Source: Aestuariirhabdus sp049985285
GTDB taxonomy: Bacteria; Pseudomonadota; Gammaproteobacteria; Pseudomonadales; Aestuariirhabdaceae
Reading direction: 5' to 3'
Assembly: GCF_049985285.1 (NCBI RefSeq)
Contig: NZ_JBNIEU010000002.1
Coordinates: forward strand, 372,001 to 436,000
DNA length: 64,000 nucleotides
Shown here: piece by piece, positions 51,950 through 60,401 of the stretch
Layout: each line of letters starts with the position of its first letter
How positions within the stretch are numbered: position 1 is the first letter of the stretch
Translations under genes and position numbers: made by a program
Notes under the pieces: generated by a model
Databases searched by the model: none
Seen by the model: the letters and a program-made list of their open reading frames with translations, nothing else
Told to the model about the DNA's origin: nothing

Positions 51950-52528
51950 TTAGGCAAAGTTATTTTGCGCGAACTCCCAGTTAGCCAACTGCCAGAACGC
52001 TTTCAGGTAGTCCGGGCGTACGTTGCGGTAGTCGATGTAGTAGGCGTGCTCCCACAGATCGCAGGTCAGTAGGGGCTTCTGGTCACCTGTCAACGGGGTC
52101 GCTGCGTTGCTGGTGTTGACGATCGCGACGGTGCCGTCGGGGTTCTTTACCAGCCAGGTCCAGGAGGAACCAAAGTTGTTGACTGCAGACTCGGTAAATT
52201 TCTCCTGAAAGGCTTCGAAGGAACCGAAGGCAGCGTTAATAGCGTCGGCCAGTGCGCCAGTAGGTGCGCCTCCACCGTTGGGGCTGAGACCGTTCCAGTA
52301 AAACGTATGGTTCCAGATCTGGGCTGCGTTATTGAATACGCCACCTTCGGAACTCTTGACGATGGTTTCGAGGTCTTTGTTTGCGAAGTCAGTGCCTTCG
52401 ATCAAACCGTTGAGTTTAACCACGTAAGTGTTGTGGTGCTTGCCGTAGTGAAACTCCAGGGTTTCCTGGGAAATATGGGGTTCCAGTGCATTTTTCTCGT
52501 AGGGTAGCGCGGGAAGTTCGATTGCCAT
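51950..52528 (-). CDS. sodB: Superoxide dismutase, iron/manganese family (SodB-like)
   Basis: A 192-residue enzyme, the SodB length. Metal ligands are His in HYGKHHNTYV (His27 region), His in WNHTFYW, and DLWEHAYYIDY with the Asp and His. The AQIWNHTFYWN segment and GSSWTWLVKN are typical of iron-type enzymes. It dismutates superoxide in the cytoplasm. ATG 52528 follows AGGATA. The 200-base leader region upstream holds no other gene. Confidence 0.95.
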   Translation of the reverse strand: MAIELPALPYEKNALEPHISQETLEFHYGKHHNTYVVKLNGLIEGTDFANKDLETIVKSSEGGVFNNAAQIWNHTFYWNGLSPNGGGAPTGALADAINAAFGSFEAFQEKFTESAVNNFGSSWTWLVKNPDGTVAIVNTSNAATPLTGDQKPLLTCDLWEHAYYIDYRNVRPDYLKAFWQLANWEFAQNNFA

Positions 52529-52728
52529 GGTGAGGTATCCTCCAGATCAGGTTGGTTTCTCGGTAAACGCAGTATCGCCGGTAACGGAGACAGCTGCACT
52601 ATAAAGCGTGACGACTCGACGGTCGTTTGGCGCGTAAATCAAGGTGTTATCGATTGTAGCACCTCGGTGCGTACTGCCCATAACAAAATAACGCAGTAAT
52701 TAAGTCGGGTATTATCCATGGGGCCCGG

Positions 52729-53823
52729 TCAGCTGTCCAGTACTCCCTGTTGATAACTGATAACGGTTATTGCAGAGCACCCGGGAAGACTCTCGACGAA
52801 AGAGGCTCCCATGAGTCGGGAGGGGGTAAAATAGCCCCCACCACCTTCGTAATCGAGCAAGTAGCTGGTAATAGCCAGCGCACCGCTTACCGTGAGGTCA
52901 TAGCCGTTCGGGGTGGAGAGGAACGCCTGTTTGCTGCTGCCTTTGTTGTTTTTTACTTCGCCCCACACATAGCTTGGGGATTGCTGTCGCTCCTCCAGGG
53001 TGGGGTTCTCCACGTTGTGCTCGATGCGGCCTATCAAAAAACGCTGTATCCATGGGGTGCGTAACAGGGGGCGTAGCCAATTGAGTCGCTTAAGCTCCCG
53101 CACCCGGCCAGGGGATGCCGCCATATAGACTTCAATATTGCCTATACCGGTGGAAAACCAGGCGGTAGCCAGGTCTCCCCAGGGAATAGCAACAGCATGT
53201 TTGATGCCGGTGCCAAAATCGATGTCTCGTTCGCGAGCCCCCAGAGGCTCGCTACAGAGTTTGCCCTCCACCCGTACCATGCCTCCCTGACTGGCACCTA
53301 TAAGGCTGGTCTTGGTGGTGCCCACGCTGAGGCCACCTGTCGAATCAAAGCCAAGAGTGAGTCGCTGGGCTTCTGGAAGGGCGTTTTTCAGGGTGGCAGC
53401 GATGCAATCGGTAGGAATGACATCGAAGCCGGTACCAGGGCAGATCACCTTTCGGCACTGTCGGGCACGATCGTGGCGGGCATGAGCGTATTCGAAAATA
53501 TCGATCTCCCCGGTAACGTCGAGATAGTGCAGGTCATTATCCATGCAACTATCGATCAATGCCGGAGCGGTTTCGATAAAGGGGCCGGCGCAATTGAGGA
53601 GTAGGTCGACGTCCGCCAGGTTTTCGGCGATACGCTTCTTGTCATCAAGGGAAAATATCCGGTAGGAAACACCTAGTTCGGTTGCCAGTGGCACGATCAG
53701 CTCTTCACGGCGTCCCGCCAGAATAGGGGTCATTCCCTGCATATGTGCTTTGCGCGCGATCATGCTGCCGGTAAACCCGTTGGCGCCGTAGATCATCCAT
53801 TTGGTTTCGCGTTTAGCGTTCAT
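52729..53823 (-). CDS. Saccharopine dehydrogenase-like reductase (trans-acting enoyl reductase type)
   Basis: A 364-residue NAD(P)-binding protein. The N-terminal Rossmann motif is WMIYGANGFTGSMIARKA, followed by ILAGRREEL, LLNCAGPF and LDVTGEIDIFE, a pattern shared by saccharopine dehydrogenase-like proteins and trans-acting enoyl reductases. A true lysine-pathway role is not supported. It is a single-gene unit, with a possible -10 (TATTAT on the minus strand, 53884-53889) upstream. Confidence 0.82.
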   Translation of the reverse strand: MNAKRETKWMIYGANGFTGSMIARKAHMQGMTPILAGRREELIVPLATELGVSYRIFSLDDKKRIAENLADVDLLLNCAGPFIETAPALIDSCMDNDLHYLDVTGEIDIFEYAHARHDRARQCRKVICPGTGFDVIPTDCIAATLKNALPEAQRLTLGFDSTGGLSVGTTKTSLIGASQGGMVRVEGKLCSEPLGARERDIDFGTGIKHAVAIPWGDLATAWFSTGIGNIEVYMAASPGRVRELKRLNWLRPLLRTPWIQRFLIGRIEHNVENPTLEERQQSPSYVWGEVKNNKGSSKQAFLSTPNGYDLTVSGALAITSYLLDYEGGGGYFTPSRLMGASFVESLPGCSAITVISYQQGVLDS

Positions 53824-54150
53824 GCAATATTCCTGAAGCCGAATAACAAGGGATGCCCGATCGTCGGGGTTGAGGTTGCACTAATAATAGAGTGAATCCT
53901 GCGCCGCACAAGCGGTAGAGTTTGAGTGCCTGTAGAAATGAGGCGCGGTAGAGAGTCGCCTCGGGTTGTAGCGGAGTCTGAGTTGTGAACAGGCGCAAGG
54001 AGGTGACAATCTTACCTCGGCGGTAGTGGCTGTATAAGGGACTTTTCCTCTACAATGGCGCGTTTAGGGCGTCGTAAGGGGCTTTTTAAGGTAGACCCCC
54101 TGAGTGTGCCCGTATCGCCATAATCGATAGCAAAGGGAAGATAACGTTCC
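53824..54150. other. 327-base divergent gap
   Basis: Separates the reductase gene (-) from the coiled-coil membrane protein gene (+). TACAAT at 54051-54056 may be a -10 for the plus-strand gene, and TATTAT (minus strand, 53884-53889) one for the reductase. Short frames are present but none looks real. Confidence 0.5.
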
Positions 54151-54972
54151 ATGAGAGCCGATAACACCGACGATCTGCAGGATATTCCAAGCCTGGCAGT
54201 TTCCCGTGACGATATTCGTGTGCAACAGCGCTCGTCAGTGCAGGGTGCCGCAAAGCCTGCGAAGGCGTCCCCGCTATTGATGGTCGTGGTGGTTTTGTTA
54301 GTCTTGGCGATCGGGGCCATCTCCTTTTTCGGGTACCAGCAAACCCAGGCCCTGCGGGCGGAGCTAGCCAGTAATCAGCAGGCATTTGAGCTGACCCTGC
54401 AGCGGCTGCAGGATGTAACCGGCAAAGTGACCGCTACCGGTGAGTCCATGGATCTGTCCGACACCAAGGTGCAGGCAGAGCTGAAAGTGCTGAACTCCGA
54501 GGTTAGAAAGTTGTGGGATGTTTCCAATAAGCGCAACAAACGCAATATTGAAAACAACGCCGCGCAGCTAGAGAATTTGTCGAAGAGTGTCGCCCGGGTT
54601 GGGAAAAGCGAACAGGCCCTGGAAAAGAGTCTGGCCGCACAGCGGGAGGCGATGGATGTTGAGCGCCAGCGGACCAATGAGTTGGCATCGCAAATACAGC
54701 TGTCCGCTACTGAGCAAGCCGCGCGGTTAGAGTCGCTACAGGAGCGTCTGGATACTGTGGGCACCCTTGAGGCTCGTATCGACCTGCTGCAAAAACAGTT
54801 AAGCGCCGATATTGACTCCGTCAATGCCCGCGCTAAGGGCAATGCGGATGCGGTGCGTTCCATTGACGCGTTTCGTCGCCAGGTTAATGGCCAGCTGCTG
54901 GAGTTGCGAGAAAGTATCAACCGGCTGCAGGGAGGAAACGCGTCACTGCCCTCCTCGCCAAGCGCCGGCTGA
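54151..54972 (+). CDS. Single-span membrane protein with long coiled coil
   Basis: A 273-residue protein: a polar N-terminus of about 40 residues, one transmembrane helix (LLMVVVVLLVLAIGAISFFGY, about 43-63), then about 190 residues of heptad-rich helix (for example LKVLNSEVRKLWDVSNKRNK and LDTVGTLEARIDLLQKQLSA), ending in a short Ser/Pro tail. I know similar conserved proteins of unknown function in Pseudomonas and relatives. The orientation suggests the coiled coil in the periplasm. It does not overlap other genes; AAGGGAAG lies upstream of the ATG. Confidence 0.7.
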   Translation: MRADNTDDLQDIPSLAVSRDDIRVQQRSSVQGAAKPAKASPLLMVVVVLLVLAIGAISFFGYQQTQALRAELASNQQAFELTLQRLQDVTGKVTATGESMDLSDTKVQAELKVLNSEVRKLWDVSNKRNKRNIENNAAQLENLSKSVARVGKSEQALEKSLAAQREAMDVERQRTNELASQIQLSATEQAARLESLQERLDTVGTLEARIDLLQKQLSADIDSVNARAKGNADAVRSIDAFRRQVNGQLLELRESINRLQGGNASLPSSPSAG

Positions 54973-54975
54973 GGC

Positions 54976-55206
54976 TCAGTTTCTAAGTCCTCCTAGTTCG
55001 CGCACCATTTTTCGTGTTTCGATACGACGGGTCAGTTGCAGTTCGTGACTGATCCGGTTCCAGGCGTTAACCGCTTGCAATGCATCCCGTTGGCGGCTCC
55101 CCTGAGCGCTACAGATCGTGCAAACAACGCGTTGTGACAATAGCCCTTGCACGATTTGTAGTTGTTGGCTCGCGCAAAACGGGCAATCTTCCAGTAACTG
55201 TTTCAT
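54976..55206 (-). CDS. Small Lar-like zinc-ribbon protein
   Basis: A 76-residue protein with two CxxC motifs: CPFCASQQLQIV and CTICSAQGSRQRDALQAVNAWNR. This CPFC...C-x-x-C-x-A-x-G...A-x-x-x-WNR pattern is that of the Lar (restriction alleviation) family and of many small zinc-binding proteins. The function here is unknown, and no restriction system or phage gene is nearby. It ends three bases after the stop of the convergent coiled-coil gene. Confidence 0.7.
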   Translation of the reverse strand: MKQLLEDCPFCASQQLQIVQGLLSQRVVCTICSAQGSRQRDALQAVNAWNRISHELQLTRRIETRKMVRELGGLRN

Positions 55207-55686
55207 TCTATCCCCTCACTCTTAATGGTCTTGCTCTATGCCCGGCGTCACGCTCTGGGGCGTTTTGATGGCGGGCAATTATCATAGATTCTTGACCTCA
55301 TCGGAGGCGGTGAGATCGGTGGAGGAGGGATAGGTTTGGTTCCGCAGAGTGAGTGAATCAACGCTCTGGAGATATCGGTGGGACTTTTTGGAAGGGGGTA
55401 GGGGGTGCGGTCTGTTTTCAGACTGGAGTAAGAGTTTGGGCTTACACGCACTCTACCGAGCTTCATGCCGGTAGGTACTCCTAGGTTTGGGTATCACAGG
55501 GTTTCCGCACGCTAACTATGATAGTCCCAGTGTAGGGGGACGGGGAGCGATAGCAAGGGCTTTATTATGGTATTTCTCTATAGGTGAACCGCTCTTATCC
55601 CGCTAACCGAGAATAAGGCCGGACGCTGCATTTAAAGATAACAACTCATCTTCTGCCGGTGGCCTTAATCAGAGCGGCATCGAGTG
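55207..55686. other. 480-base gap with possible RNA structure
   Basis: Between two minus-strand small genes. Near its left end, overlapping short frames run through without coding character. At 55614-55667 TAAGGCC and GGCCTTA enclose an inner AAGAT/ATCTT pair, a nested hairpin just beyond the stop of the Fur-box gene on the minus strand. A TACCG/CGGTA pair lies near 55455-55475. No known RNA family was recognised. Confidence 0.4.
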
Positions 55687-55914
55687 TTAGGGGGAAGCTG
55701 GGCTGGACGCAGGATCCAGCCCCCCAATGCGAGACTTACAGCTCAGCAACAGCAGTTTTTTAAATAACTGTTTGAGCGCCTTACTGGAGAGTTCCTGATC
55801 GGGTTGCTGCGGATTAAAGCTCCACTGGAGCTCGGTGTTGCCGGTGTCCAGATTGCTTATGTTCAAGCAGAGTTGCTGGTCTGCCTCCATCCAGGCGTTA
55901 ATCGTTAAGCTCAT
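55687..55914 (-). CDS. Small protein downstream of a Fur-type box
   Basis: A 75-residue product starting MSLTINAWMEADQQLCLNIS; a later part is rich in Leu/Lys (SSKALKQLFKKLLLLSC). No family is recognised and no membrane span is clear. ATG 55914 was chosen because an upstream in-frame start at 55980 would overlap the kinase stop and run through the Fur-type box. The gene has 62 bases of its own upstream, containing a near-consensus Fur site, so it is probably iron-repressed. Confidence 0.6.
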   Translation of the reverse strand: MSLTINAWMEADQQLCLNISNLDTGNTELQWSFNPQQPDQELSSKALKQLFKKLLLLSCKSRIGGLDPASSPASP

Positions 55915-55941
55915 GGTTATCTCATTCTCAAGTAGGTCTTT

Positions 55942-55960
55942 AATGAGAATGATTATCGTT
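55942..55960 (-). promoter_or_regulatory. Fur-type box upstream of the 75-residue gene
   Basis: The 19 bases AATGAGAATGATTATCGTT fit the Fur consensus (GATAATGATAATCATTATC type) closely, with well-matched central hexamers. It lies 28 bases upstream of the ATG at 55914. A second, weaker GAGAATGAGATAA sequence lies between it and the start. Confidence 0.7.
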
Positions 55961-55976
55961 TGTATTTGTTGTGTTG

Positions 55977-58382
55977 TCAATCCAGTTCCACGACTACGCG
56001 AAAACCGATCTCATTAGAGCGGTGTTCTGCTTTGAAAGCGTCTCGCGCAGAAACCGTGACCCGGCTGGCCTTGCTGTCAAAGCCGCCGCCTCTGGCAACG
56101 CGGCGGTTGCAGAAATTGAACTCCAGTGCACTGCCGTCGGTAGCCGCGCGGCTGTAGTCGTTGGCGTAGCAATCTTCTACCCATTCGGCGACATTGCCCT
56201 GGGTGTCATAGAGTCCGAATCCATTGGCTTTGTACTCGCCGGCCGGTTGGCTGCGCTTGCGGCTAAACAGGGAGTTGAGCAGGTTGTCGCAACCGTCGCC
56301 ACAGTTGGCCTGTTTTTCGCCCATGGTGTCGCCCCACCAGTAGGCTTTGGTACTGCCGGCACGAGCGGAATACTCCCACTCGGCCTCTGTCGGTAGTCGG
56401 TATTGTTTCCCTGTCACCTTGCTGAGCCAGTTGATATAGGCCTTTGCGTCCTCCCAGCTAACATTAATGGCGGGCCGTGTGTCGCGCCCCCAACGATTGT
56501 CTGATGCAAGCTTGCGCCCCGTAGCCCGGGTGAACTTGTCGTATTGGGCGAATGTAATCTCATGCCGGCTAATGGCAAACGCCTTTGCAATGTTGACCCG
56601 GTGGCGGGGCTGCTCATCTTCGTTAGCGCCGCTACCCATGAGAAAACTGCCAGCAGGAATAATGACCATGGAGGGGCCGGAGCTGCCATCGCTGAGATGG
56701 TTGCTGAACACGTACCCCGCTTTGGGAACAGGACGTAACTTGATGTCGATCGCCCTGTCGCGGTTTTCCAGTACGACCCAGTCCTTGAAGGGTTGAAACC
56801 CCTCTTTGGATACCTCAACCAGGTAGCGGCCGGGTTCCAATGCCATATTTTCCCGGTAGCGGGGTTTAATGTTGAGTATACGAATGCGGCTGTCTGCCGG
56901 GGAGGGAGTAATGCTGAGGCGATAGGTGATCGCTTGCAGGCGAACGCTGAGTTCCTGGTTACGACTATCCACGTGCAGGGTGTCGAGGGCGGTAACGTAC
57001 CCGGGACGGGCAACCTGTATCTGGTACTCGCCTTCCGGCAGAAGCATACCGGGCTGGTACGGATCGGGGTGGCCGAGCAGTACGACTAGCGCGTCCTCGG
57101 GCTCGGTGTGAACCTTGAGCGAATAGCGGGGCGGTGGAGGAGCGGCTTCGCTAATGGTAATCGGGGCTAATGTCGTGGGCTCTGCAGCGACTGGCGCCGG
57201 GGGTGGCTCAATAGCCACGGGTTCCGGTTCCGGGGTCGTGATGTTCATCGCGATCAGCGCTTGTTGATGCCAGCTTGCCCAGGGTAAAGCCCAGTAGAGC
57301 AGGGGGATCGCGAGTATCGCTATTAGCAGTAACCAGCGTCGCCGTCGCTGGGGCGCTGCGGCCCGAATCAGGGTATTGCTGCCAGGGCGAATATCGGTGG
57401 CGGTCTCCTCGGTCTCGTCCAGTTTGGGCATGCGGGTCGTAGTGCTGGTTTCTATTTCGTAGCCAAAGGATTCCTGATTGGCGACAACTTTTCGTTTGCC
57501 AGTCAGTTGATCAAAAAAACCACTGATGCGGCTGTTGCGATGTGGCAATTCGTAGGGTGGGGTGGAGCCTTCCAGCGCAGCGATGTCGTTGACGATTTCC
57601 GCTCCGCGCTGGTAACGTTCGCCGACATTTTTTGCCAGCATGCGACGCAAAATAGGTTGGAATTGTTGATATCGAGGAGCTAATACCGGTACCGGTTGGG
57701 ATACGTGCTTGATACCGATGGCTACTGCGGAGTCGCCAGAGTACGGCACTTTTCCCATTAGCATTTCGTAGAACACAATACCCAGGCTGTAGATATCTGC
57801 TCGACCGTCGATGTTTTGGCCTTTGGCTTGCTCGGGGCTCATGTAATGGGGGGTTCCCACTATGGAGCCGGCCGAGGTGACGTCGACGGGGGCGTCAAGG
57901 GCTTTAGCGATACCGAAATCGGTAAGCACGGCAGAGCCATCCTGGCGAAAAAGAATGTTTTCAGATTTTACATCCCGGTGTACAAACCCCTTCTCCTGAG
58001 CGAAATCCAGCGCATGGGCGATCTGACGCAGAATCTCCAGCGCGCGCTCCTGGGTCAGACCCGTATGGATCAGCTGTTGCAGGCTTTGGCCCGGACAGTA
58101 GTCCATGGCGATGTAGTACAGCTGGTCATACACGCCGACATCATAGACAGCGATGATATGGGGATGGGAGAGGCGGCCGACGATGTTGGCTTCTCGTAGG
58201 AAGCGCTCGCCAAACGTAGGGTCGGTAGCGAGCGCAGGACTCATTATCTTGAGTGCCACCTCACGGCCGAAGCTTTCCTGAATCGCCAGGTACACCGTTG
58301 ACATGCCGCCGCGATTGATCTCCCGCAGGATACGAAAACCGGGAATGCGCAGATCCTTTTCACCGCCGAAAATTGCGTCCAT
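55977..58382 (-). CDS. Membrane Ser/Thr protein kinase with PEGA and formylglycine-generating-enzyme (SUMF1)-like domains
   Basis: An 801-residue protein. Residues 15-275 are a Hanks-type kinase: glycine loop NRGGMSTVYLA, Lys45 in VALKIM, HRDVKSEN (HRD 135-137), DFG 155-157 and GTPHYMSPEQ. One transmembrane helix lies at about 350-367, then a proline-rich segment and PEGA-like repeats (about 410-580, YSLKVHTEPEDALVVLLG; YRLSITPSPADSRIRIL). Residues about 590-800 form an FGE/sulfatase-modifying domain (MVIIPAGSFLMGS, RLPTEAEWEYSAR, GNVAEWVED, RVARGGGFD, GFRVV). The outer domain probably senses a ligand; it is two bases from the PP2C gene. Confidence 0.92.
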   Translation of the reverse strand: MDAIFGGEKDLRIPGFRILREINRGGMSTVYLAIQESFGREVALKIMSPALATDPTFGERFLREANIVGRLSHPHIIAVYDVGVYDQLYYIAMDYCPGQSLQQLIHTGLTQERALEILRQIAHALDFAQEKGFVHRDVKSENILFRQDGSAVLTDFGIAKALDAPVDVTSAGSIVGTPHYMSPEQAKGQNIDGRADIYSLGIVFYEMLMGKVPYSGDSAVAIGIKHVSQPVPVLAPRYQQFQPILRRMLAKNVGERYQRGAEIVNDIAALEGSTPPYELPHRNSRISGFFDQLTGKRKVVANQESFGYEIETSTTTRMPKLDETEETATDIRPGSNTLIRAAAPQRRRRWLLLIAILAIPLLYWALPWASWHQQALIAMNITTPEPEPVAIEPPPAPVAAEPTTLAPITISEAAPPPPRYSLKVHTEPEDALVVLLGHPDPYQPGMLLPEGEYQIQVARPGYVTALDTLHVDSRNQELSVRLQAITYRLSITPSPADSRIRILNIKPRYRENMALEPGRYLVEVSKEGFQPFKDWVVLENRDRAIDIKLRPVPKAGYVFSNHLSDGSSGPSMVIIPAGSFLMGSGANEDEQPRHRVNIAKAFAISRHEITFAQYDKFTRATGRKLASDNRWGRDTRPAINVSWEDAKAYINWLSKVTGKQYRLPTEAEWEYSARAGSTKAYWWGDTMGEKQANCGDGCDNLLNSLFSRKRSQPAGEYKANGFGLYDTQGNVAEWVEDCYANDYSRAATDGSALEFNFCNRRVARGGGFDSKASRVTVSARDAFKAEHRSNEIGFRVVVELD

Positions 58383-58384
58383 GG

Positions 58385-59215
58385 TTATTCGCCCCCCAAG
58401 CCTAGATAGAGCAGCGTGATCAATACCGCTAGCGTGGCAATAAGTTGCGGAGCGTGTCGTTTGTATTGGTTAAACAGGGGGCTGTTTGCTTTTTTCTTTT
58501 CGGCGTCGGCGCGAATGATGACCACAGTAATATTGTCTCGCCCGCCTCTTGCCAGCGCCGCTTCTACCAGATCGTCGGCGAGGCGTTGGGGAGGGATGGG
58601 TTGCTCCAGCAGGGATTGGATCTCTTCATCGCTGAGTTCGTCGTTAAGGCCGTCACTGCACAACAACAGGGTATCTCCCGCTAGCCATTCCAGGCTATCG
58701 GAGTCGACGCGCAGCACATCCAGCGGGCACCCCAAAGATTGGGTGATAATATTTCGCTGGGGGTGATTCTCCGCTTCCTGCTGGCTGATGGAGCCGTTTT
58801 CAAGCAGCTCCTGCACATAGGAGTGATCGCGGCTGAGTTGTTGCATCGAGGGCACCCGCACCGGGTTCCAACGATAAATGCGGCTGTCACCTACCCAGCC
58901 GATACTGTATTCCGATCCCTTGTCCTGTAACGCCACCAGCGTGGTGCCCATACCTTCCTGTTGGCTATTGAGCTGGCTTTGCTTGCGGATGGCCTCGTGG
59001 GCCTGGTGGATCGAATCGGCTAGCGGGGTGCTATCAGCGATCGCTTGGGCTATGGTGTCAACAGCGATGCGGCTGGCGACTTCGCCACAGTTATGCCCCC
59101 CCATACCGTCGGCGACCAGCCACAAACCAAGGTCGTCCTTGCAGAGGTAGCAGTCCTCGTTATTGCTGCGCTGTTTGCCGGGATCGGTCCTTGCCGCAAA
59201 ACTGATAGTGGCCAT
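58385..59215 (-). CDS. PP2C-type Ser/Thr protein phosphatase with C-terminal membrane anchor
   Basis: A 276-residue protein. The PP2C metal-binding motifs are seen: RSNNEDCY, VADGMGGHNCGEVAS, MGTTLVAL, GDSRIYRW and a late LCSDGLNDELSDEEI and GRDNITVVII. A final hydrophobic segment (LIATLAVLITLLYLGLG) should anchor it in the membrane. It probably reverses the adjacent kinase, as in other kinase/PP2C pairs. The ATG at 59215 follows AGGATAA; an in-frame start at 59284 is too far upstream. The kinase gene starts two bases after this stop. Confidence 0.92.
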   Translation of the reverse strand: MATISFAARTDPGKQRSNNEDCYLCKDDLGLWLVADGMGGHNCGEVASRIAVDTIAQAIADSTPLADSIHQAHEAIRKQSQLNSQQEGMGTTLVALQDKGSEYSIGWVGDSRIYRWNPVRVPSMQQLSRDHSYVQELLENGSISQQEAENHPQRNIITQSLGCPLDVLRVDSDSLEWLAGDTLLLCSDGLNDELSDEEIQSLLEQPIPPQRLADDLVEAALARGGRDNITVVIIRADAEKKKANSPLFNQYKRHAPQLIATLAVLITLLYLGLGGE

Positions 59216-59517
59216 AGTTATCCTGTGCATGATGCGGGGATCGGCGACTTTTTTCAGGCAAAATTTCGCGCCGATGATATGCATCGAGAATGGCGTAAAA
59301 AACTTTTTAAATCTGTGAACTGATCGCCGTATAACTTAGACTCACTCGATTATTTTTAGAAGACAACTGTCGGGCGTGCCTTTTTCGCTCGGCGCTCTCT
59401 GGTTTTAATCAGAATGAATAGGGCTGTGAGGTGTTTTTTTTCGGGCGATCATCTGTCCGTGAAAAGAAAGGCGCCGAATACCGACCGATGCCCTCGGTGT
59501 AGTCTCAGGAGTATGGC

Positions 59518-60381
59518 ATGTTAAAACTGGTGCGGAAGAACAATCAGGGGATTGCCCGCTGGTTGGTGGACGAAAAGATGCGGATCGGTTCGGCGCAAGA
59601 AAATGATTTCGTGCTCGTCGATGAGTCCGTTGCCGATACTCACGCCGAGCTGCGGGTTAAAGGTGAAGAGGTTGCCTTGGTGCGGGTGACCCCGCAGGCG
59701 ATACTGTCCGTTAACGGACGAGATGTTAAAAAAGCGGTATTGATCAAGGCGGGTGACCTGATCTGCATCGGTACCCTTGAACTCGAGCTGGTGGATCCTA
59801 AAGATGGGTTTGTTCCCAAGGTTAAACCCAAAGAGCCGGGTGCCCAGTGGTCAATCAAGGCGATGGATGCCTCATTGCCGGATAAAACCTTCGCTATCAG
59901 CAATGTTATGGTGATCGGCCGTTCAAGCGATTGCCAGATCAGTATCTCCTCTTCGCACCTGTCTCGCCGACACGCTGAGCTGTCGGAGGTGGATGGCCGC
60001 TTGCTGGTAAAGGATATGGGGTCCTCCAATGGCACCTATGTTAACGGCAGGCGAATAACAGAAACGTTCCTCAAGCGGGGTGACCTGCTTGGGTTTGATA
60101 AGCTGGTCTTTACTGTGCTGGGCCCTCCTGACGAACTCGACAAAACCATGGTAAGGACCCTGGCCGAGTCCGCGCCGGCTCAGGAGACGTCGTCTGCAGA
60201 CAAGGGTTCCGGGGGAGCGCCTGCCGCACCCGCTAACGATACGCAGGAGAGAACCGAATCCGGTGAAACCGTAGCGGACTCTTCCCAGGCGGCCACCTCA
60301 AGCGGTGCTGGTATGGGTATGCTGATTGCGATCGGCCTGGTGTTGGCGTTGGCAGCTGTCGGCTTGTTTATGGTGCTCTGA
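59518..60381 (+). CDS. Double-FHA-domain membrane protein
   Basis: A 287-residue protein. The first FHA domain (about 1-92) lacks the usual GRSxxC-SRxH pattern and may be degenerate. The second (about 123-202) is canonical: VIGRSSDCQISISSSHLSRRHAEL, SSNGTYVNG. An Ala/Ser-rich linker leads to a C-terminal transmembrane helix (MGMLIAIGLVLALAAVGLFMVL). FHA domains bind phosphothreonine, so it is a likely target of the adjacent kinase. It is divergent from the phosphatase gene, with 302 bases between; ATG at 59518 follows GGAG. Confidence 0.9.
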   Translation: MLKLVRKNNQGIARWLVDEKMRIGSAQENDFVLVDESVADTHAELRVKGEEVALVRVTPQAILSVNGRDVKKAVLIKAGDLICIGTLELELVDPKDGFVPKVKPKEPGAQWSIKAMDASLPDKTFAISNVMVIGRSSDCQISISSSHLSRRHAELSEVDGRLLVKDMGSSNGTYVNGRRITETFLKRGDLLGFDKLVFTVLGPPDELDKTMVRTLAESAPAQETSSADKGSGGAPAAPANDTQERTESGETVADSSQAATSSGAGMGMLIAIGLVLALAAVGLFMVL

Positions 60382-60401
60382 AACCTTTCCGGGCCCGGGG
60401 G

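Noticed and set aside
55248..55466. 72-codon minus-strand frame in the 480-base gap
   Set aside because: Proline-rich, overlaps the structured region, and lacks a convincing ribosome-binding site.
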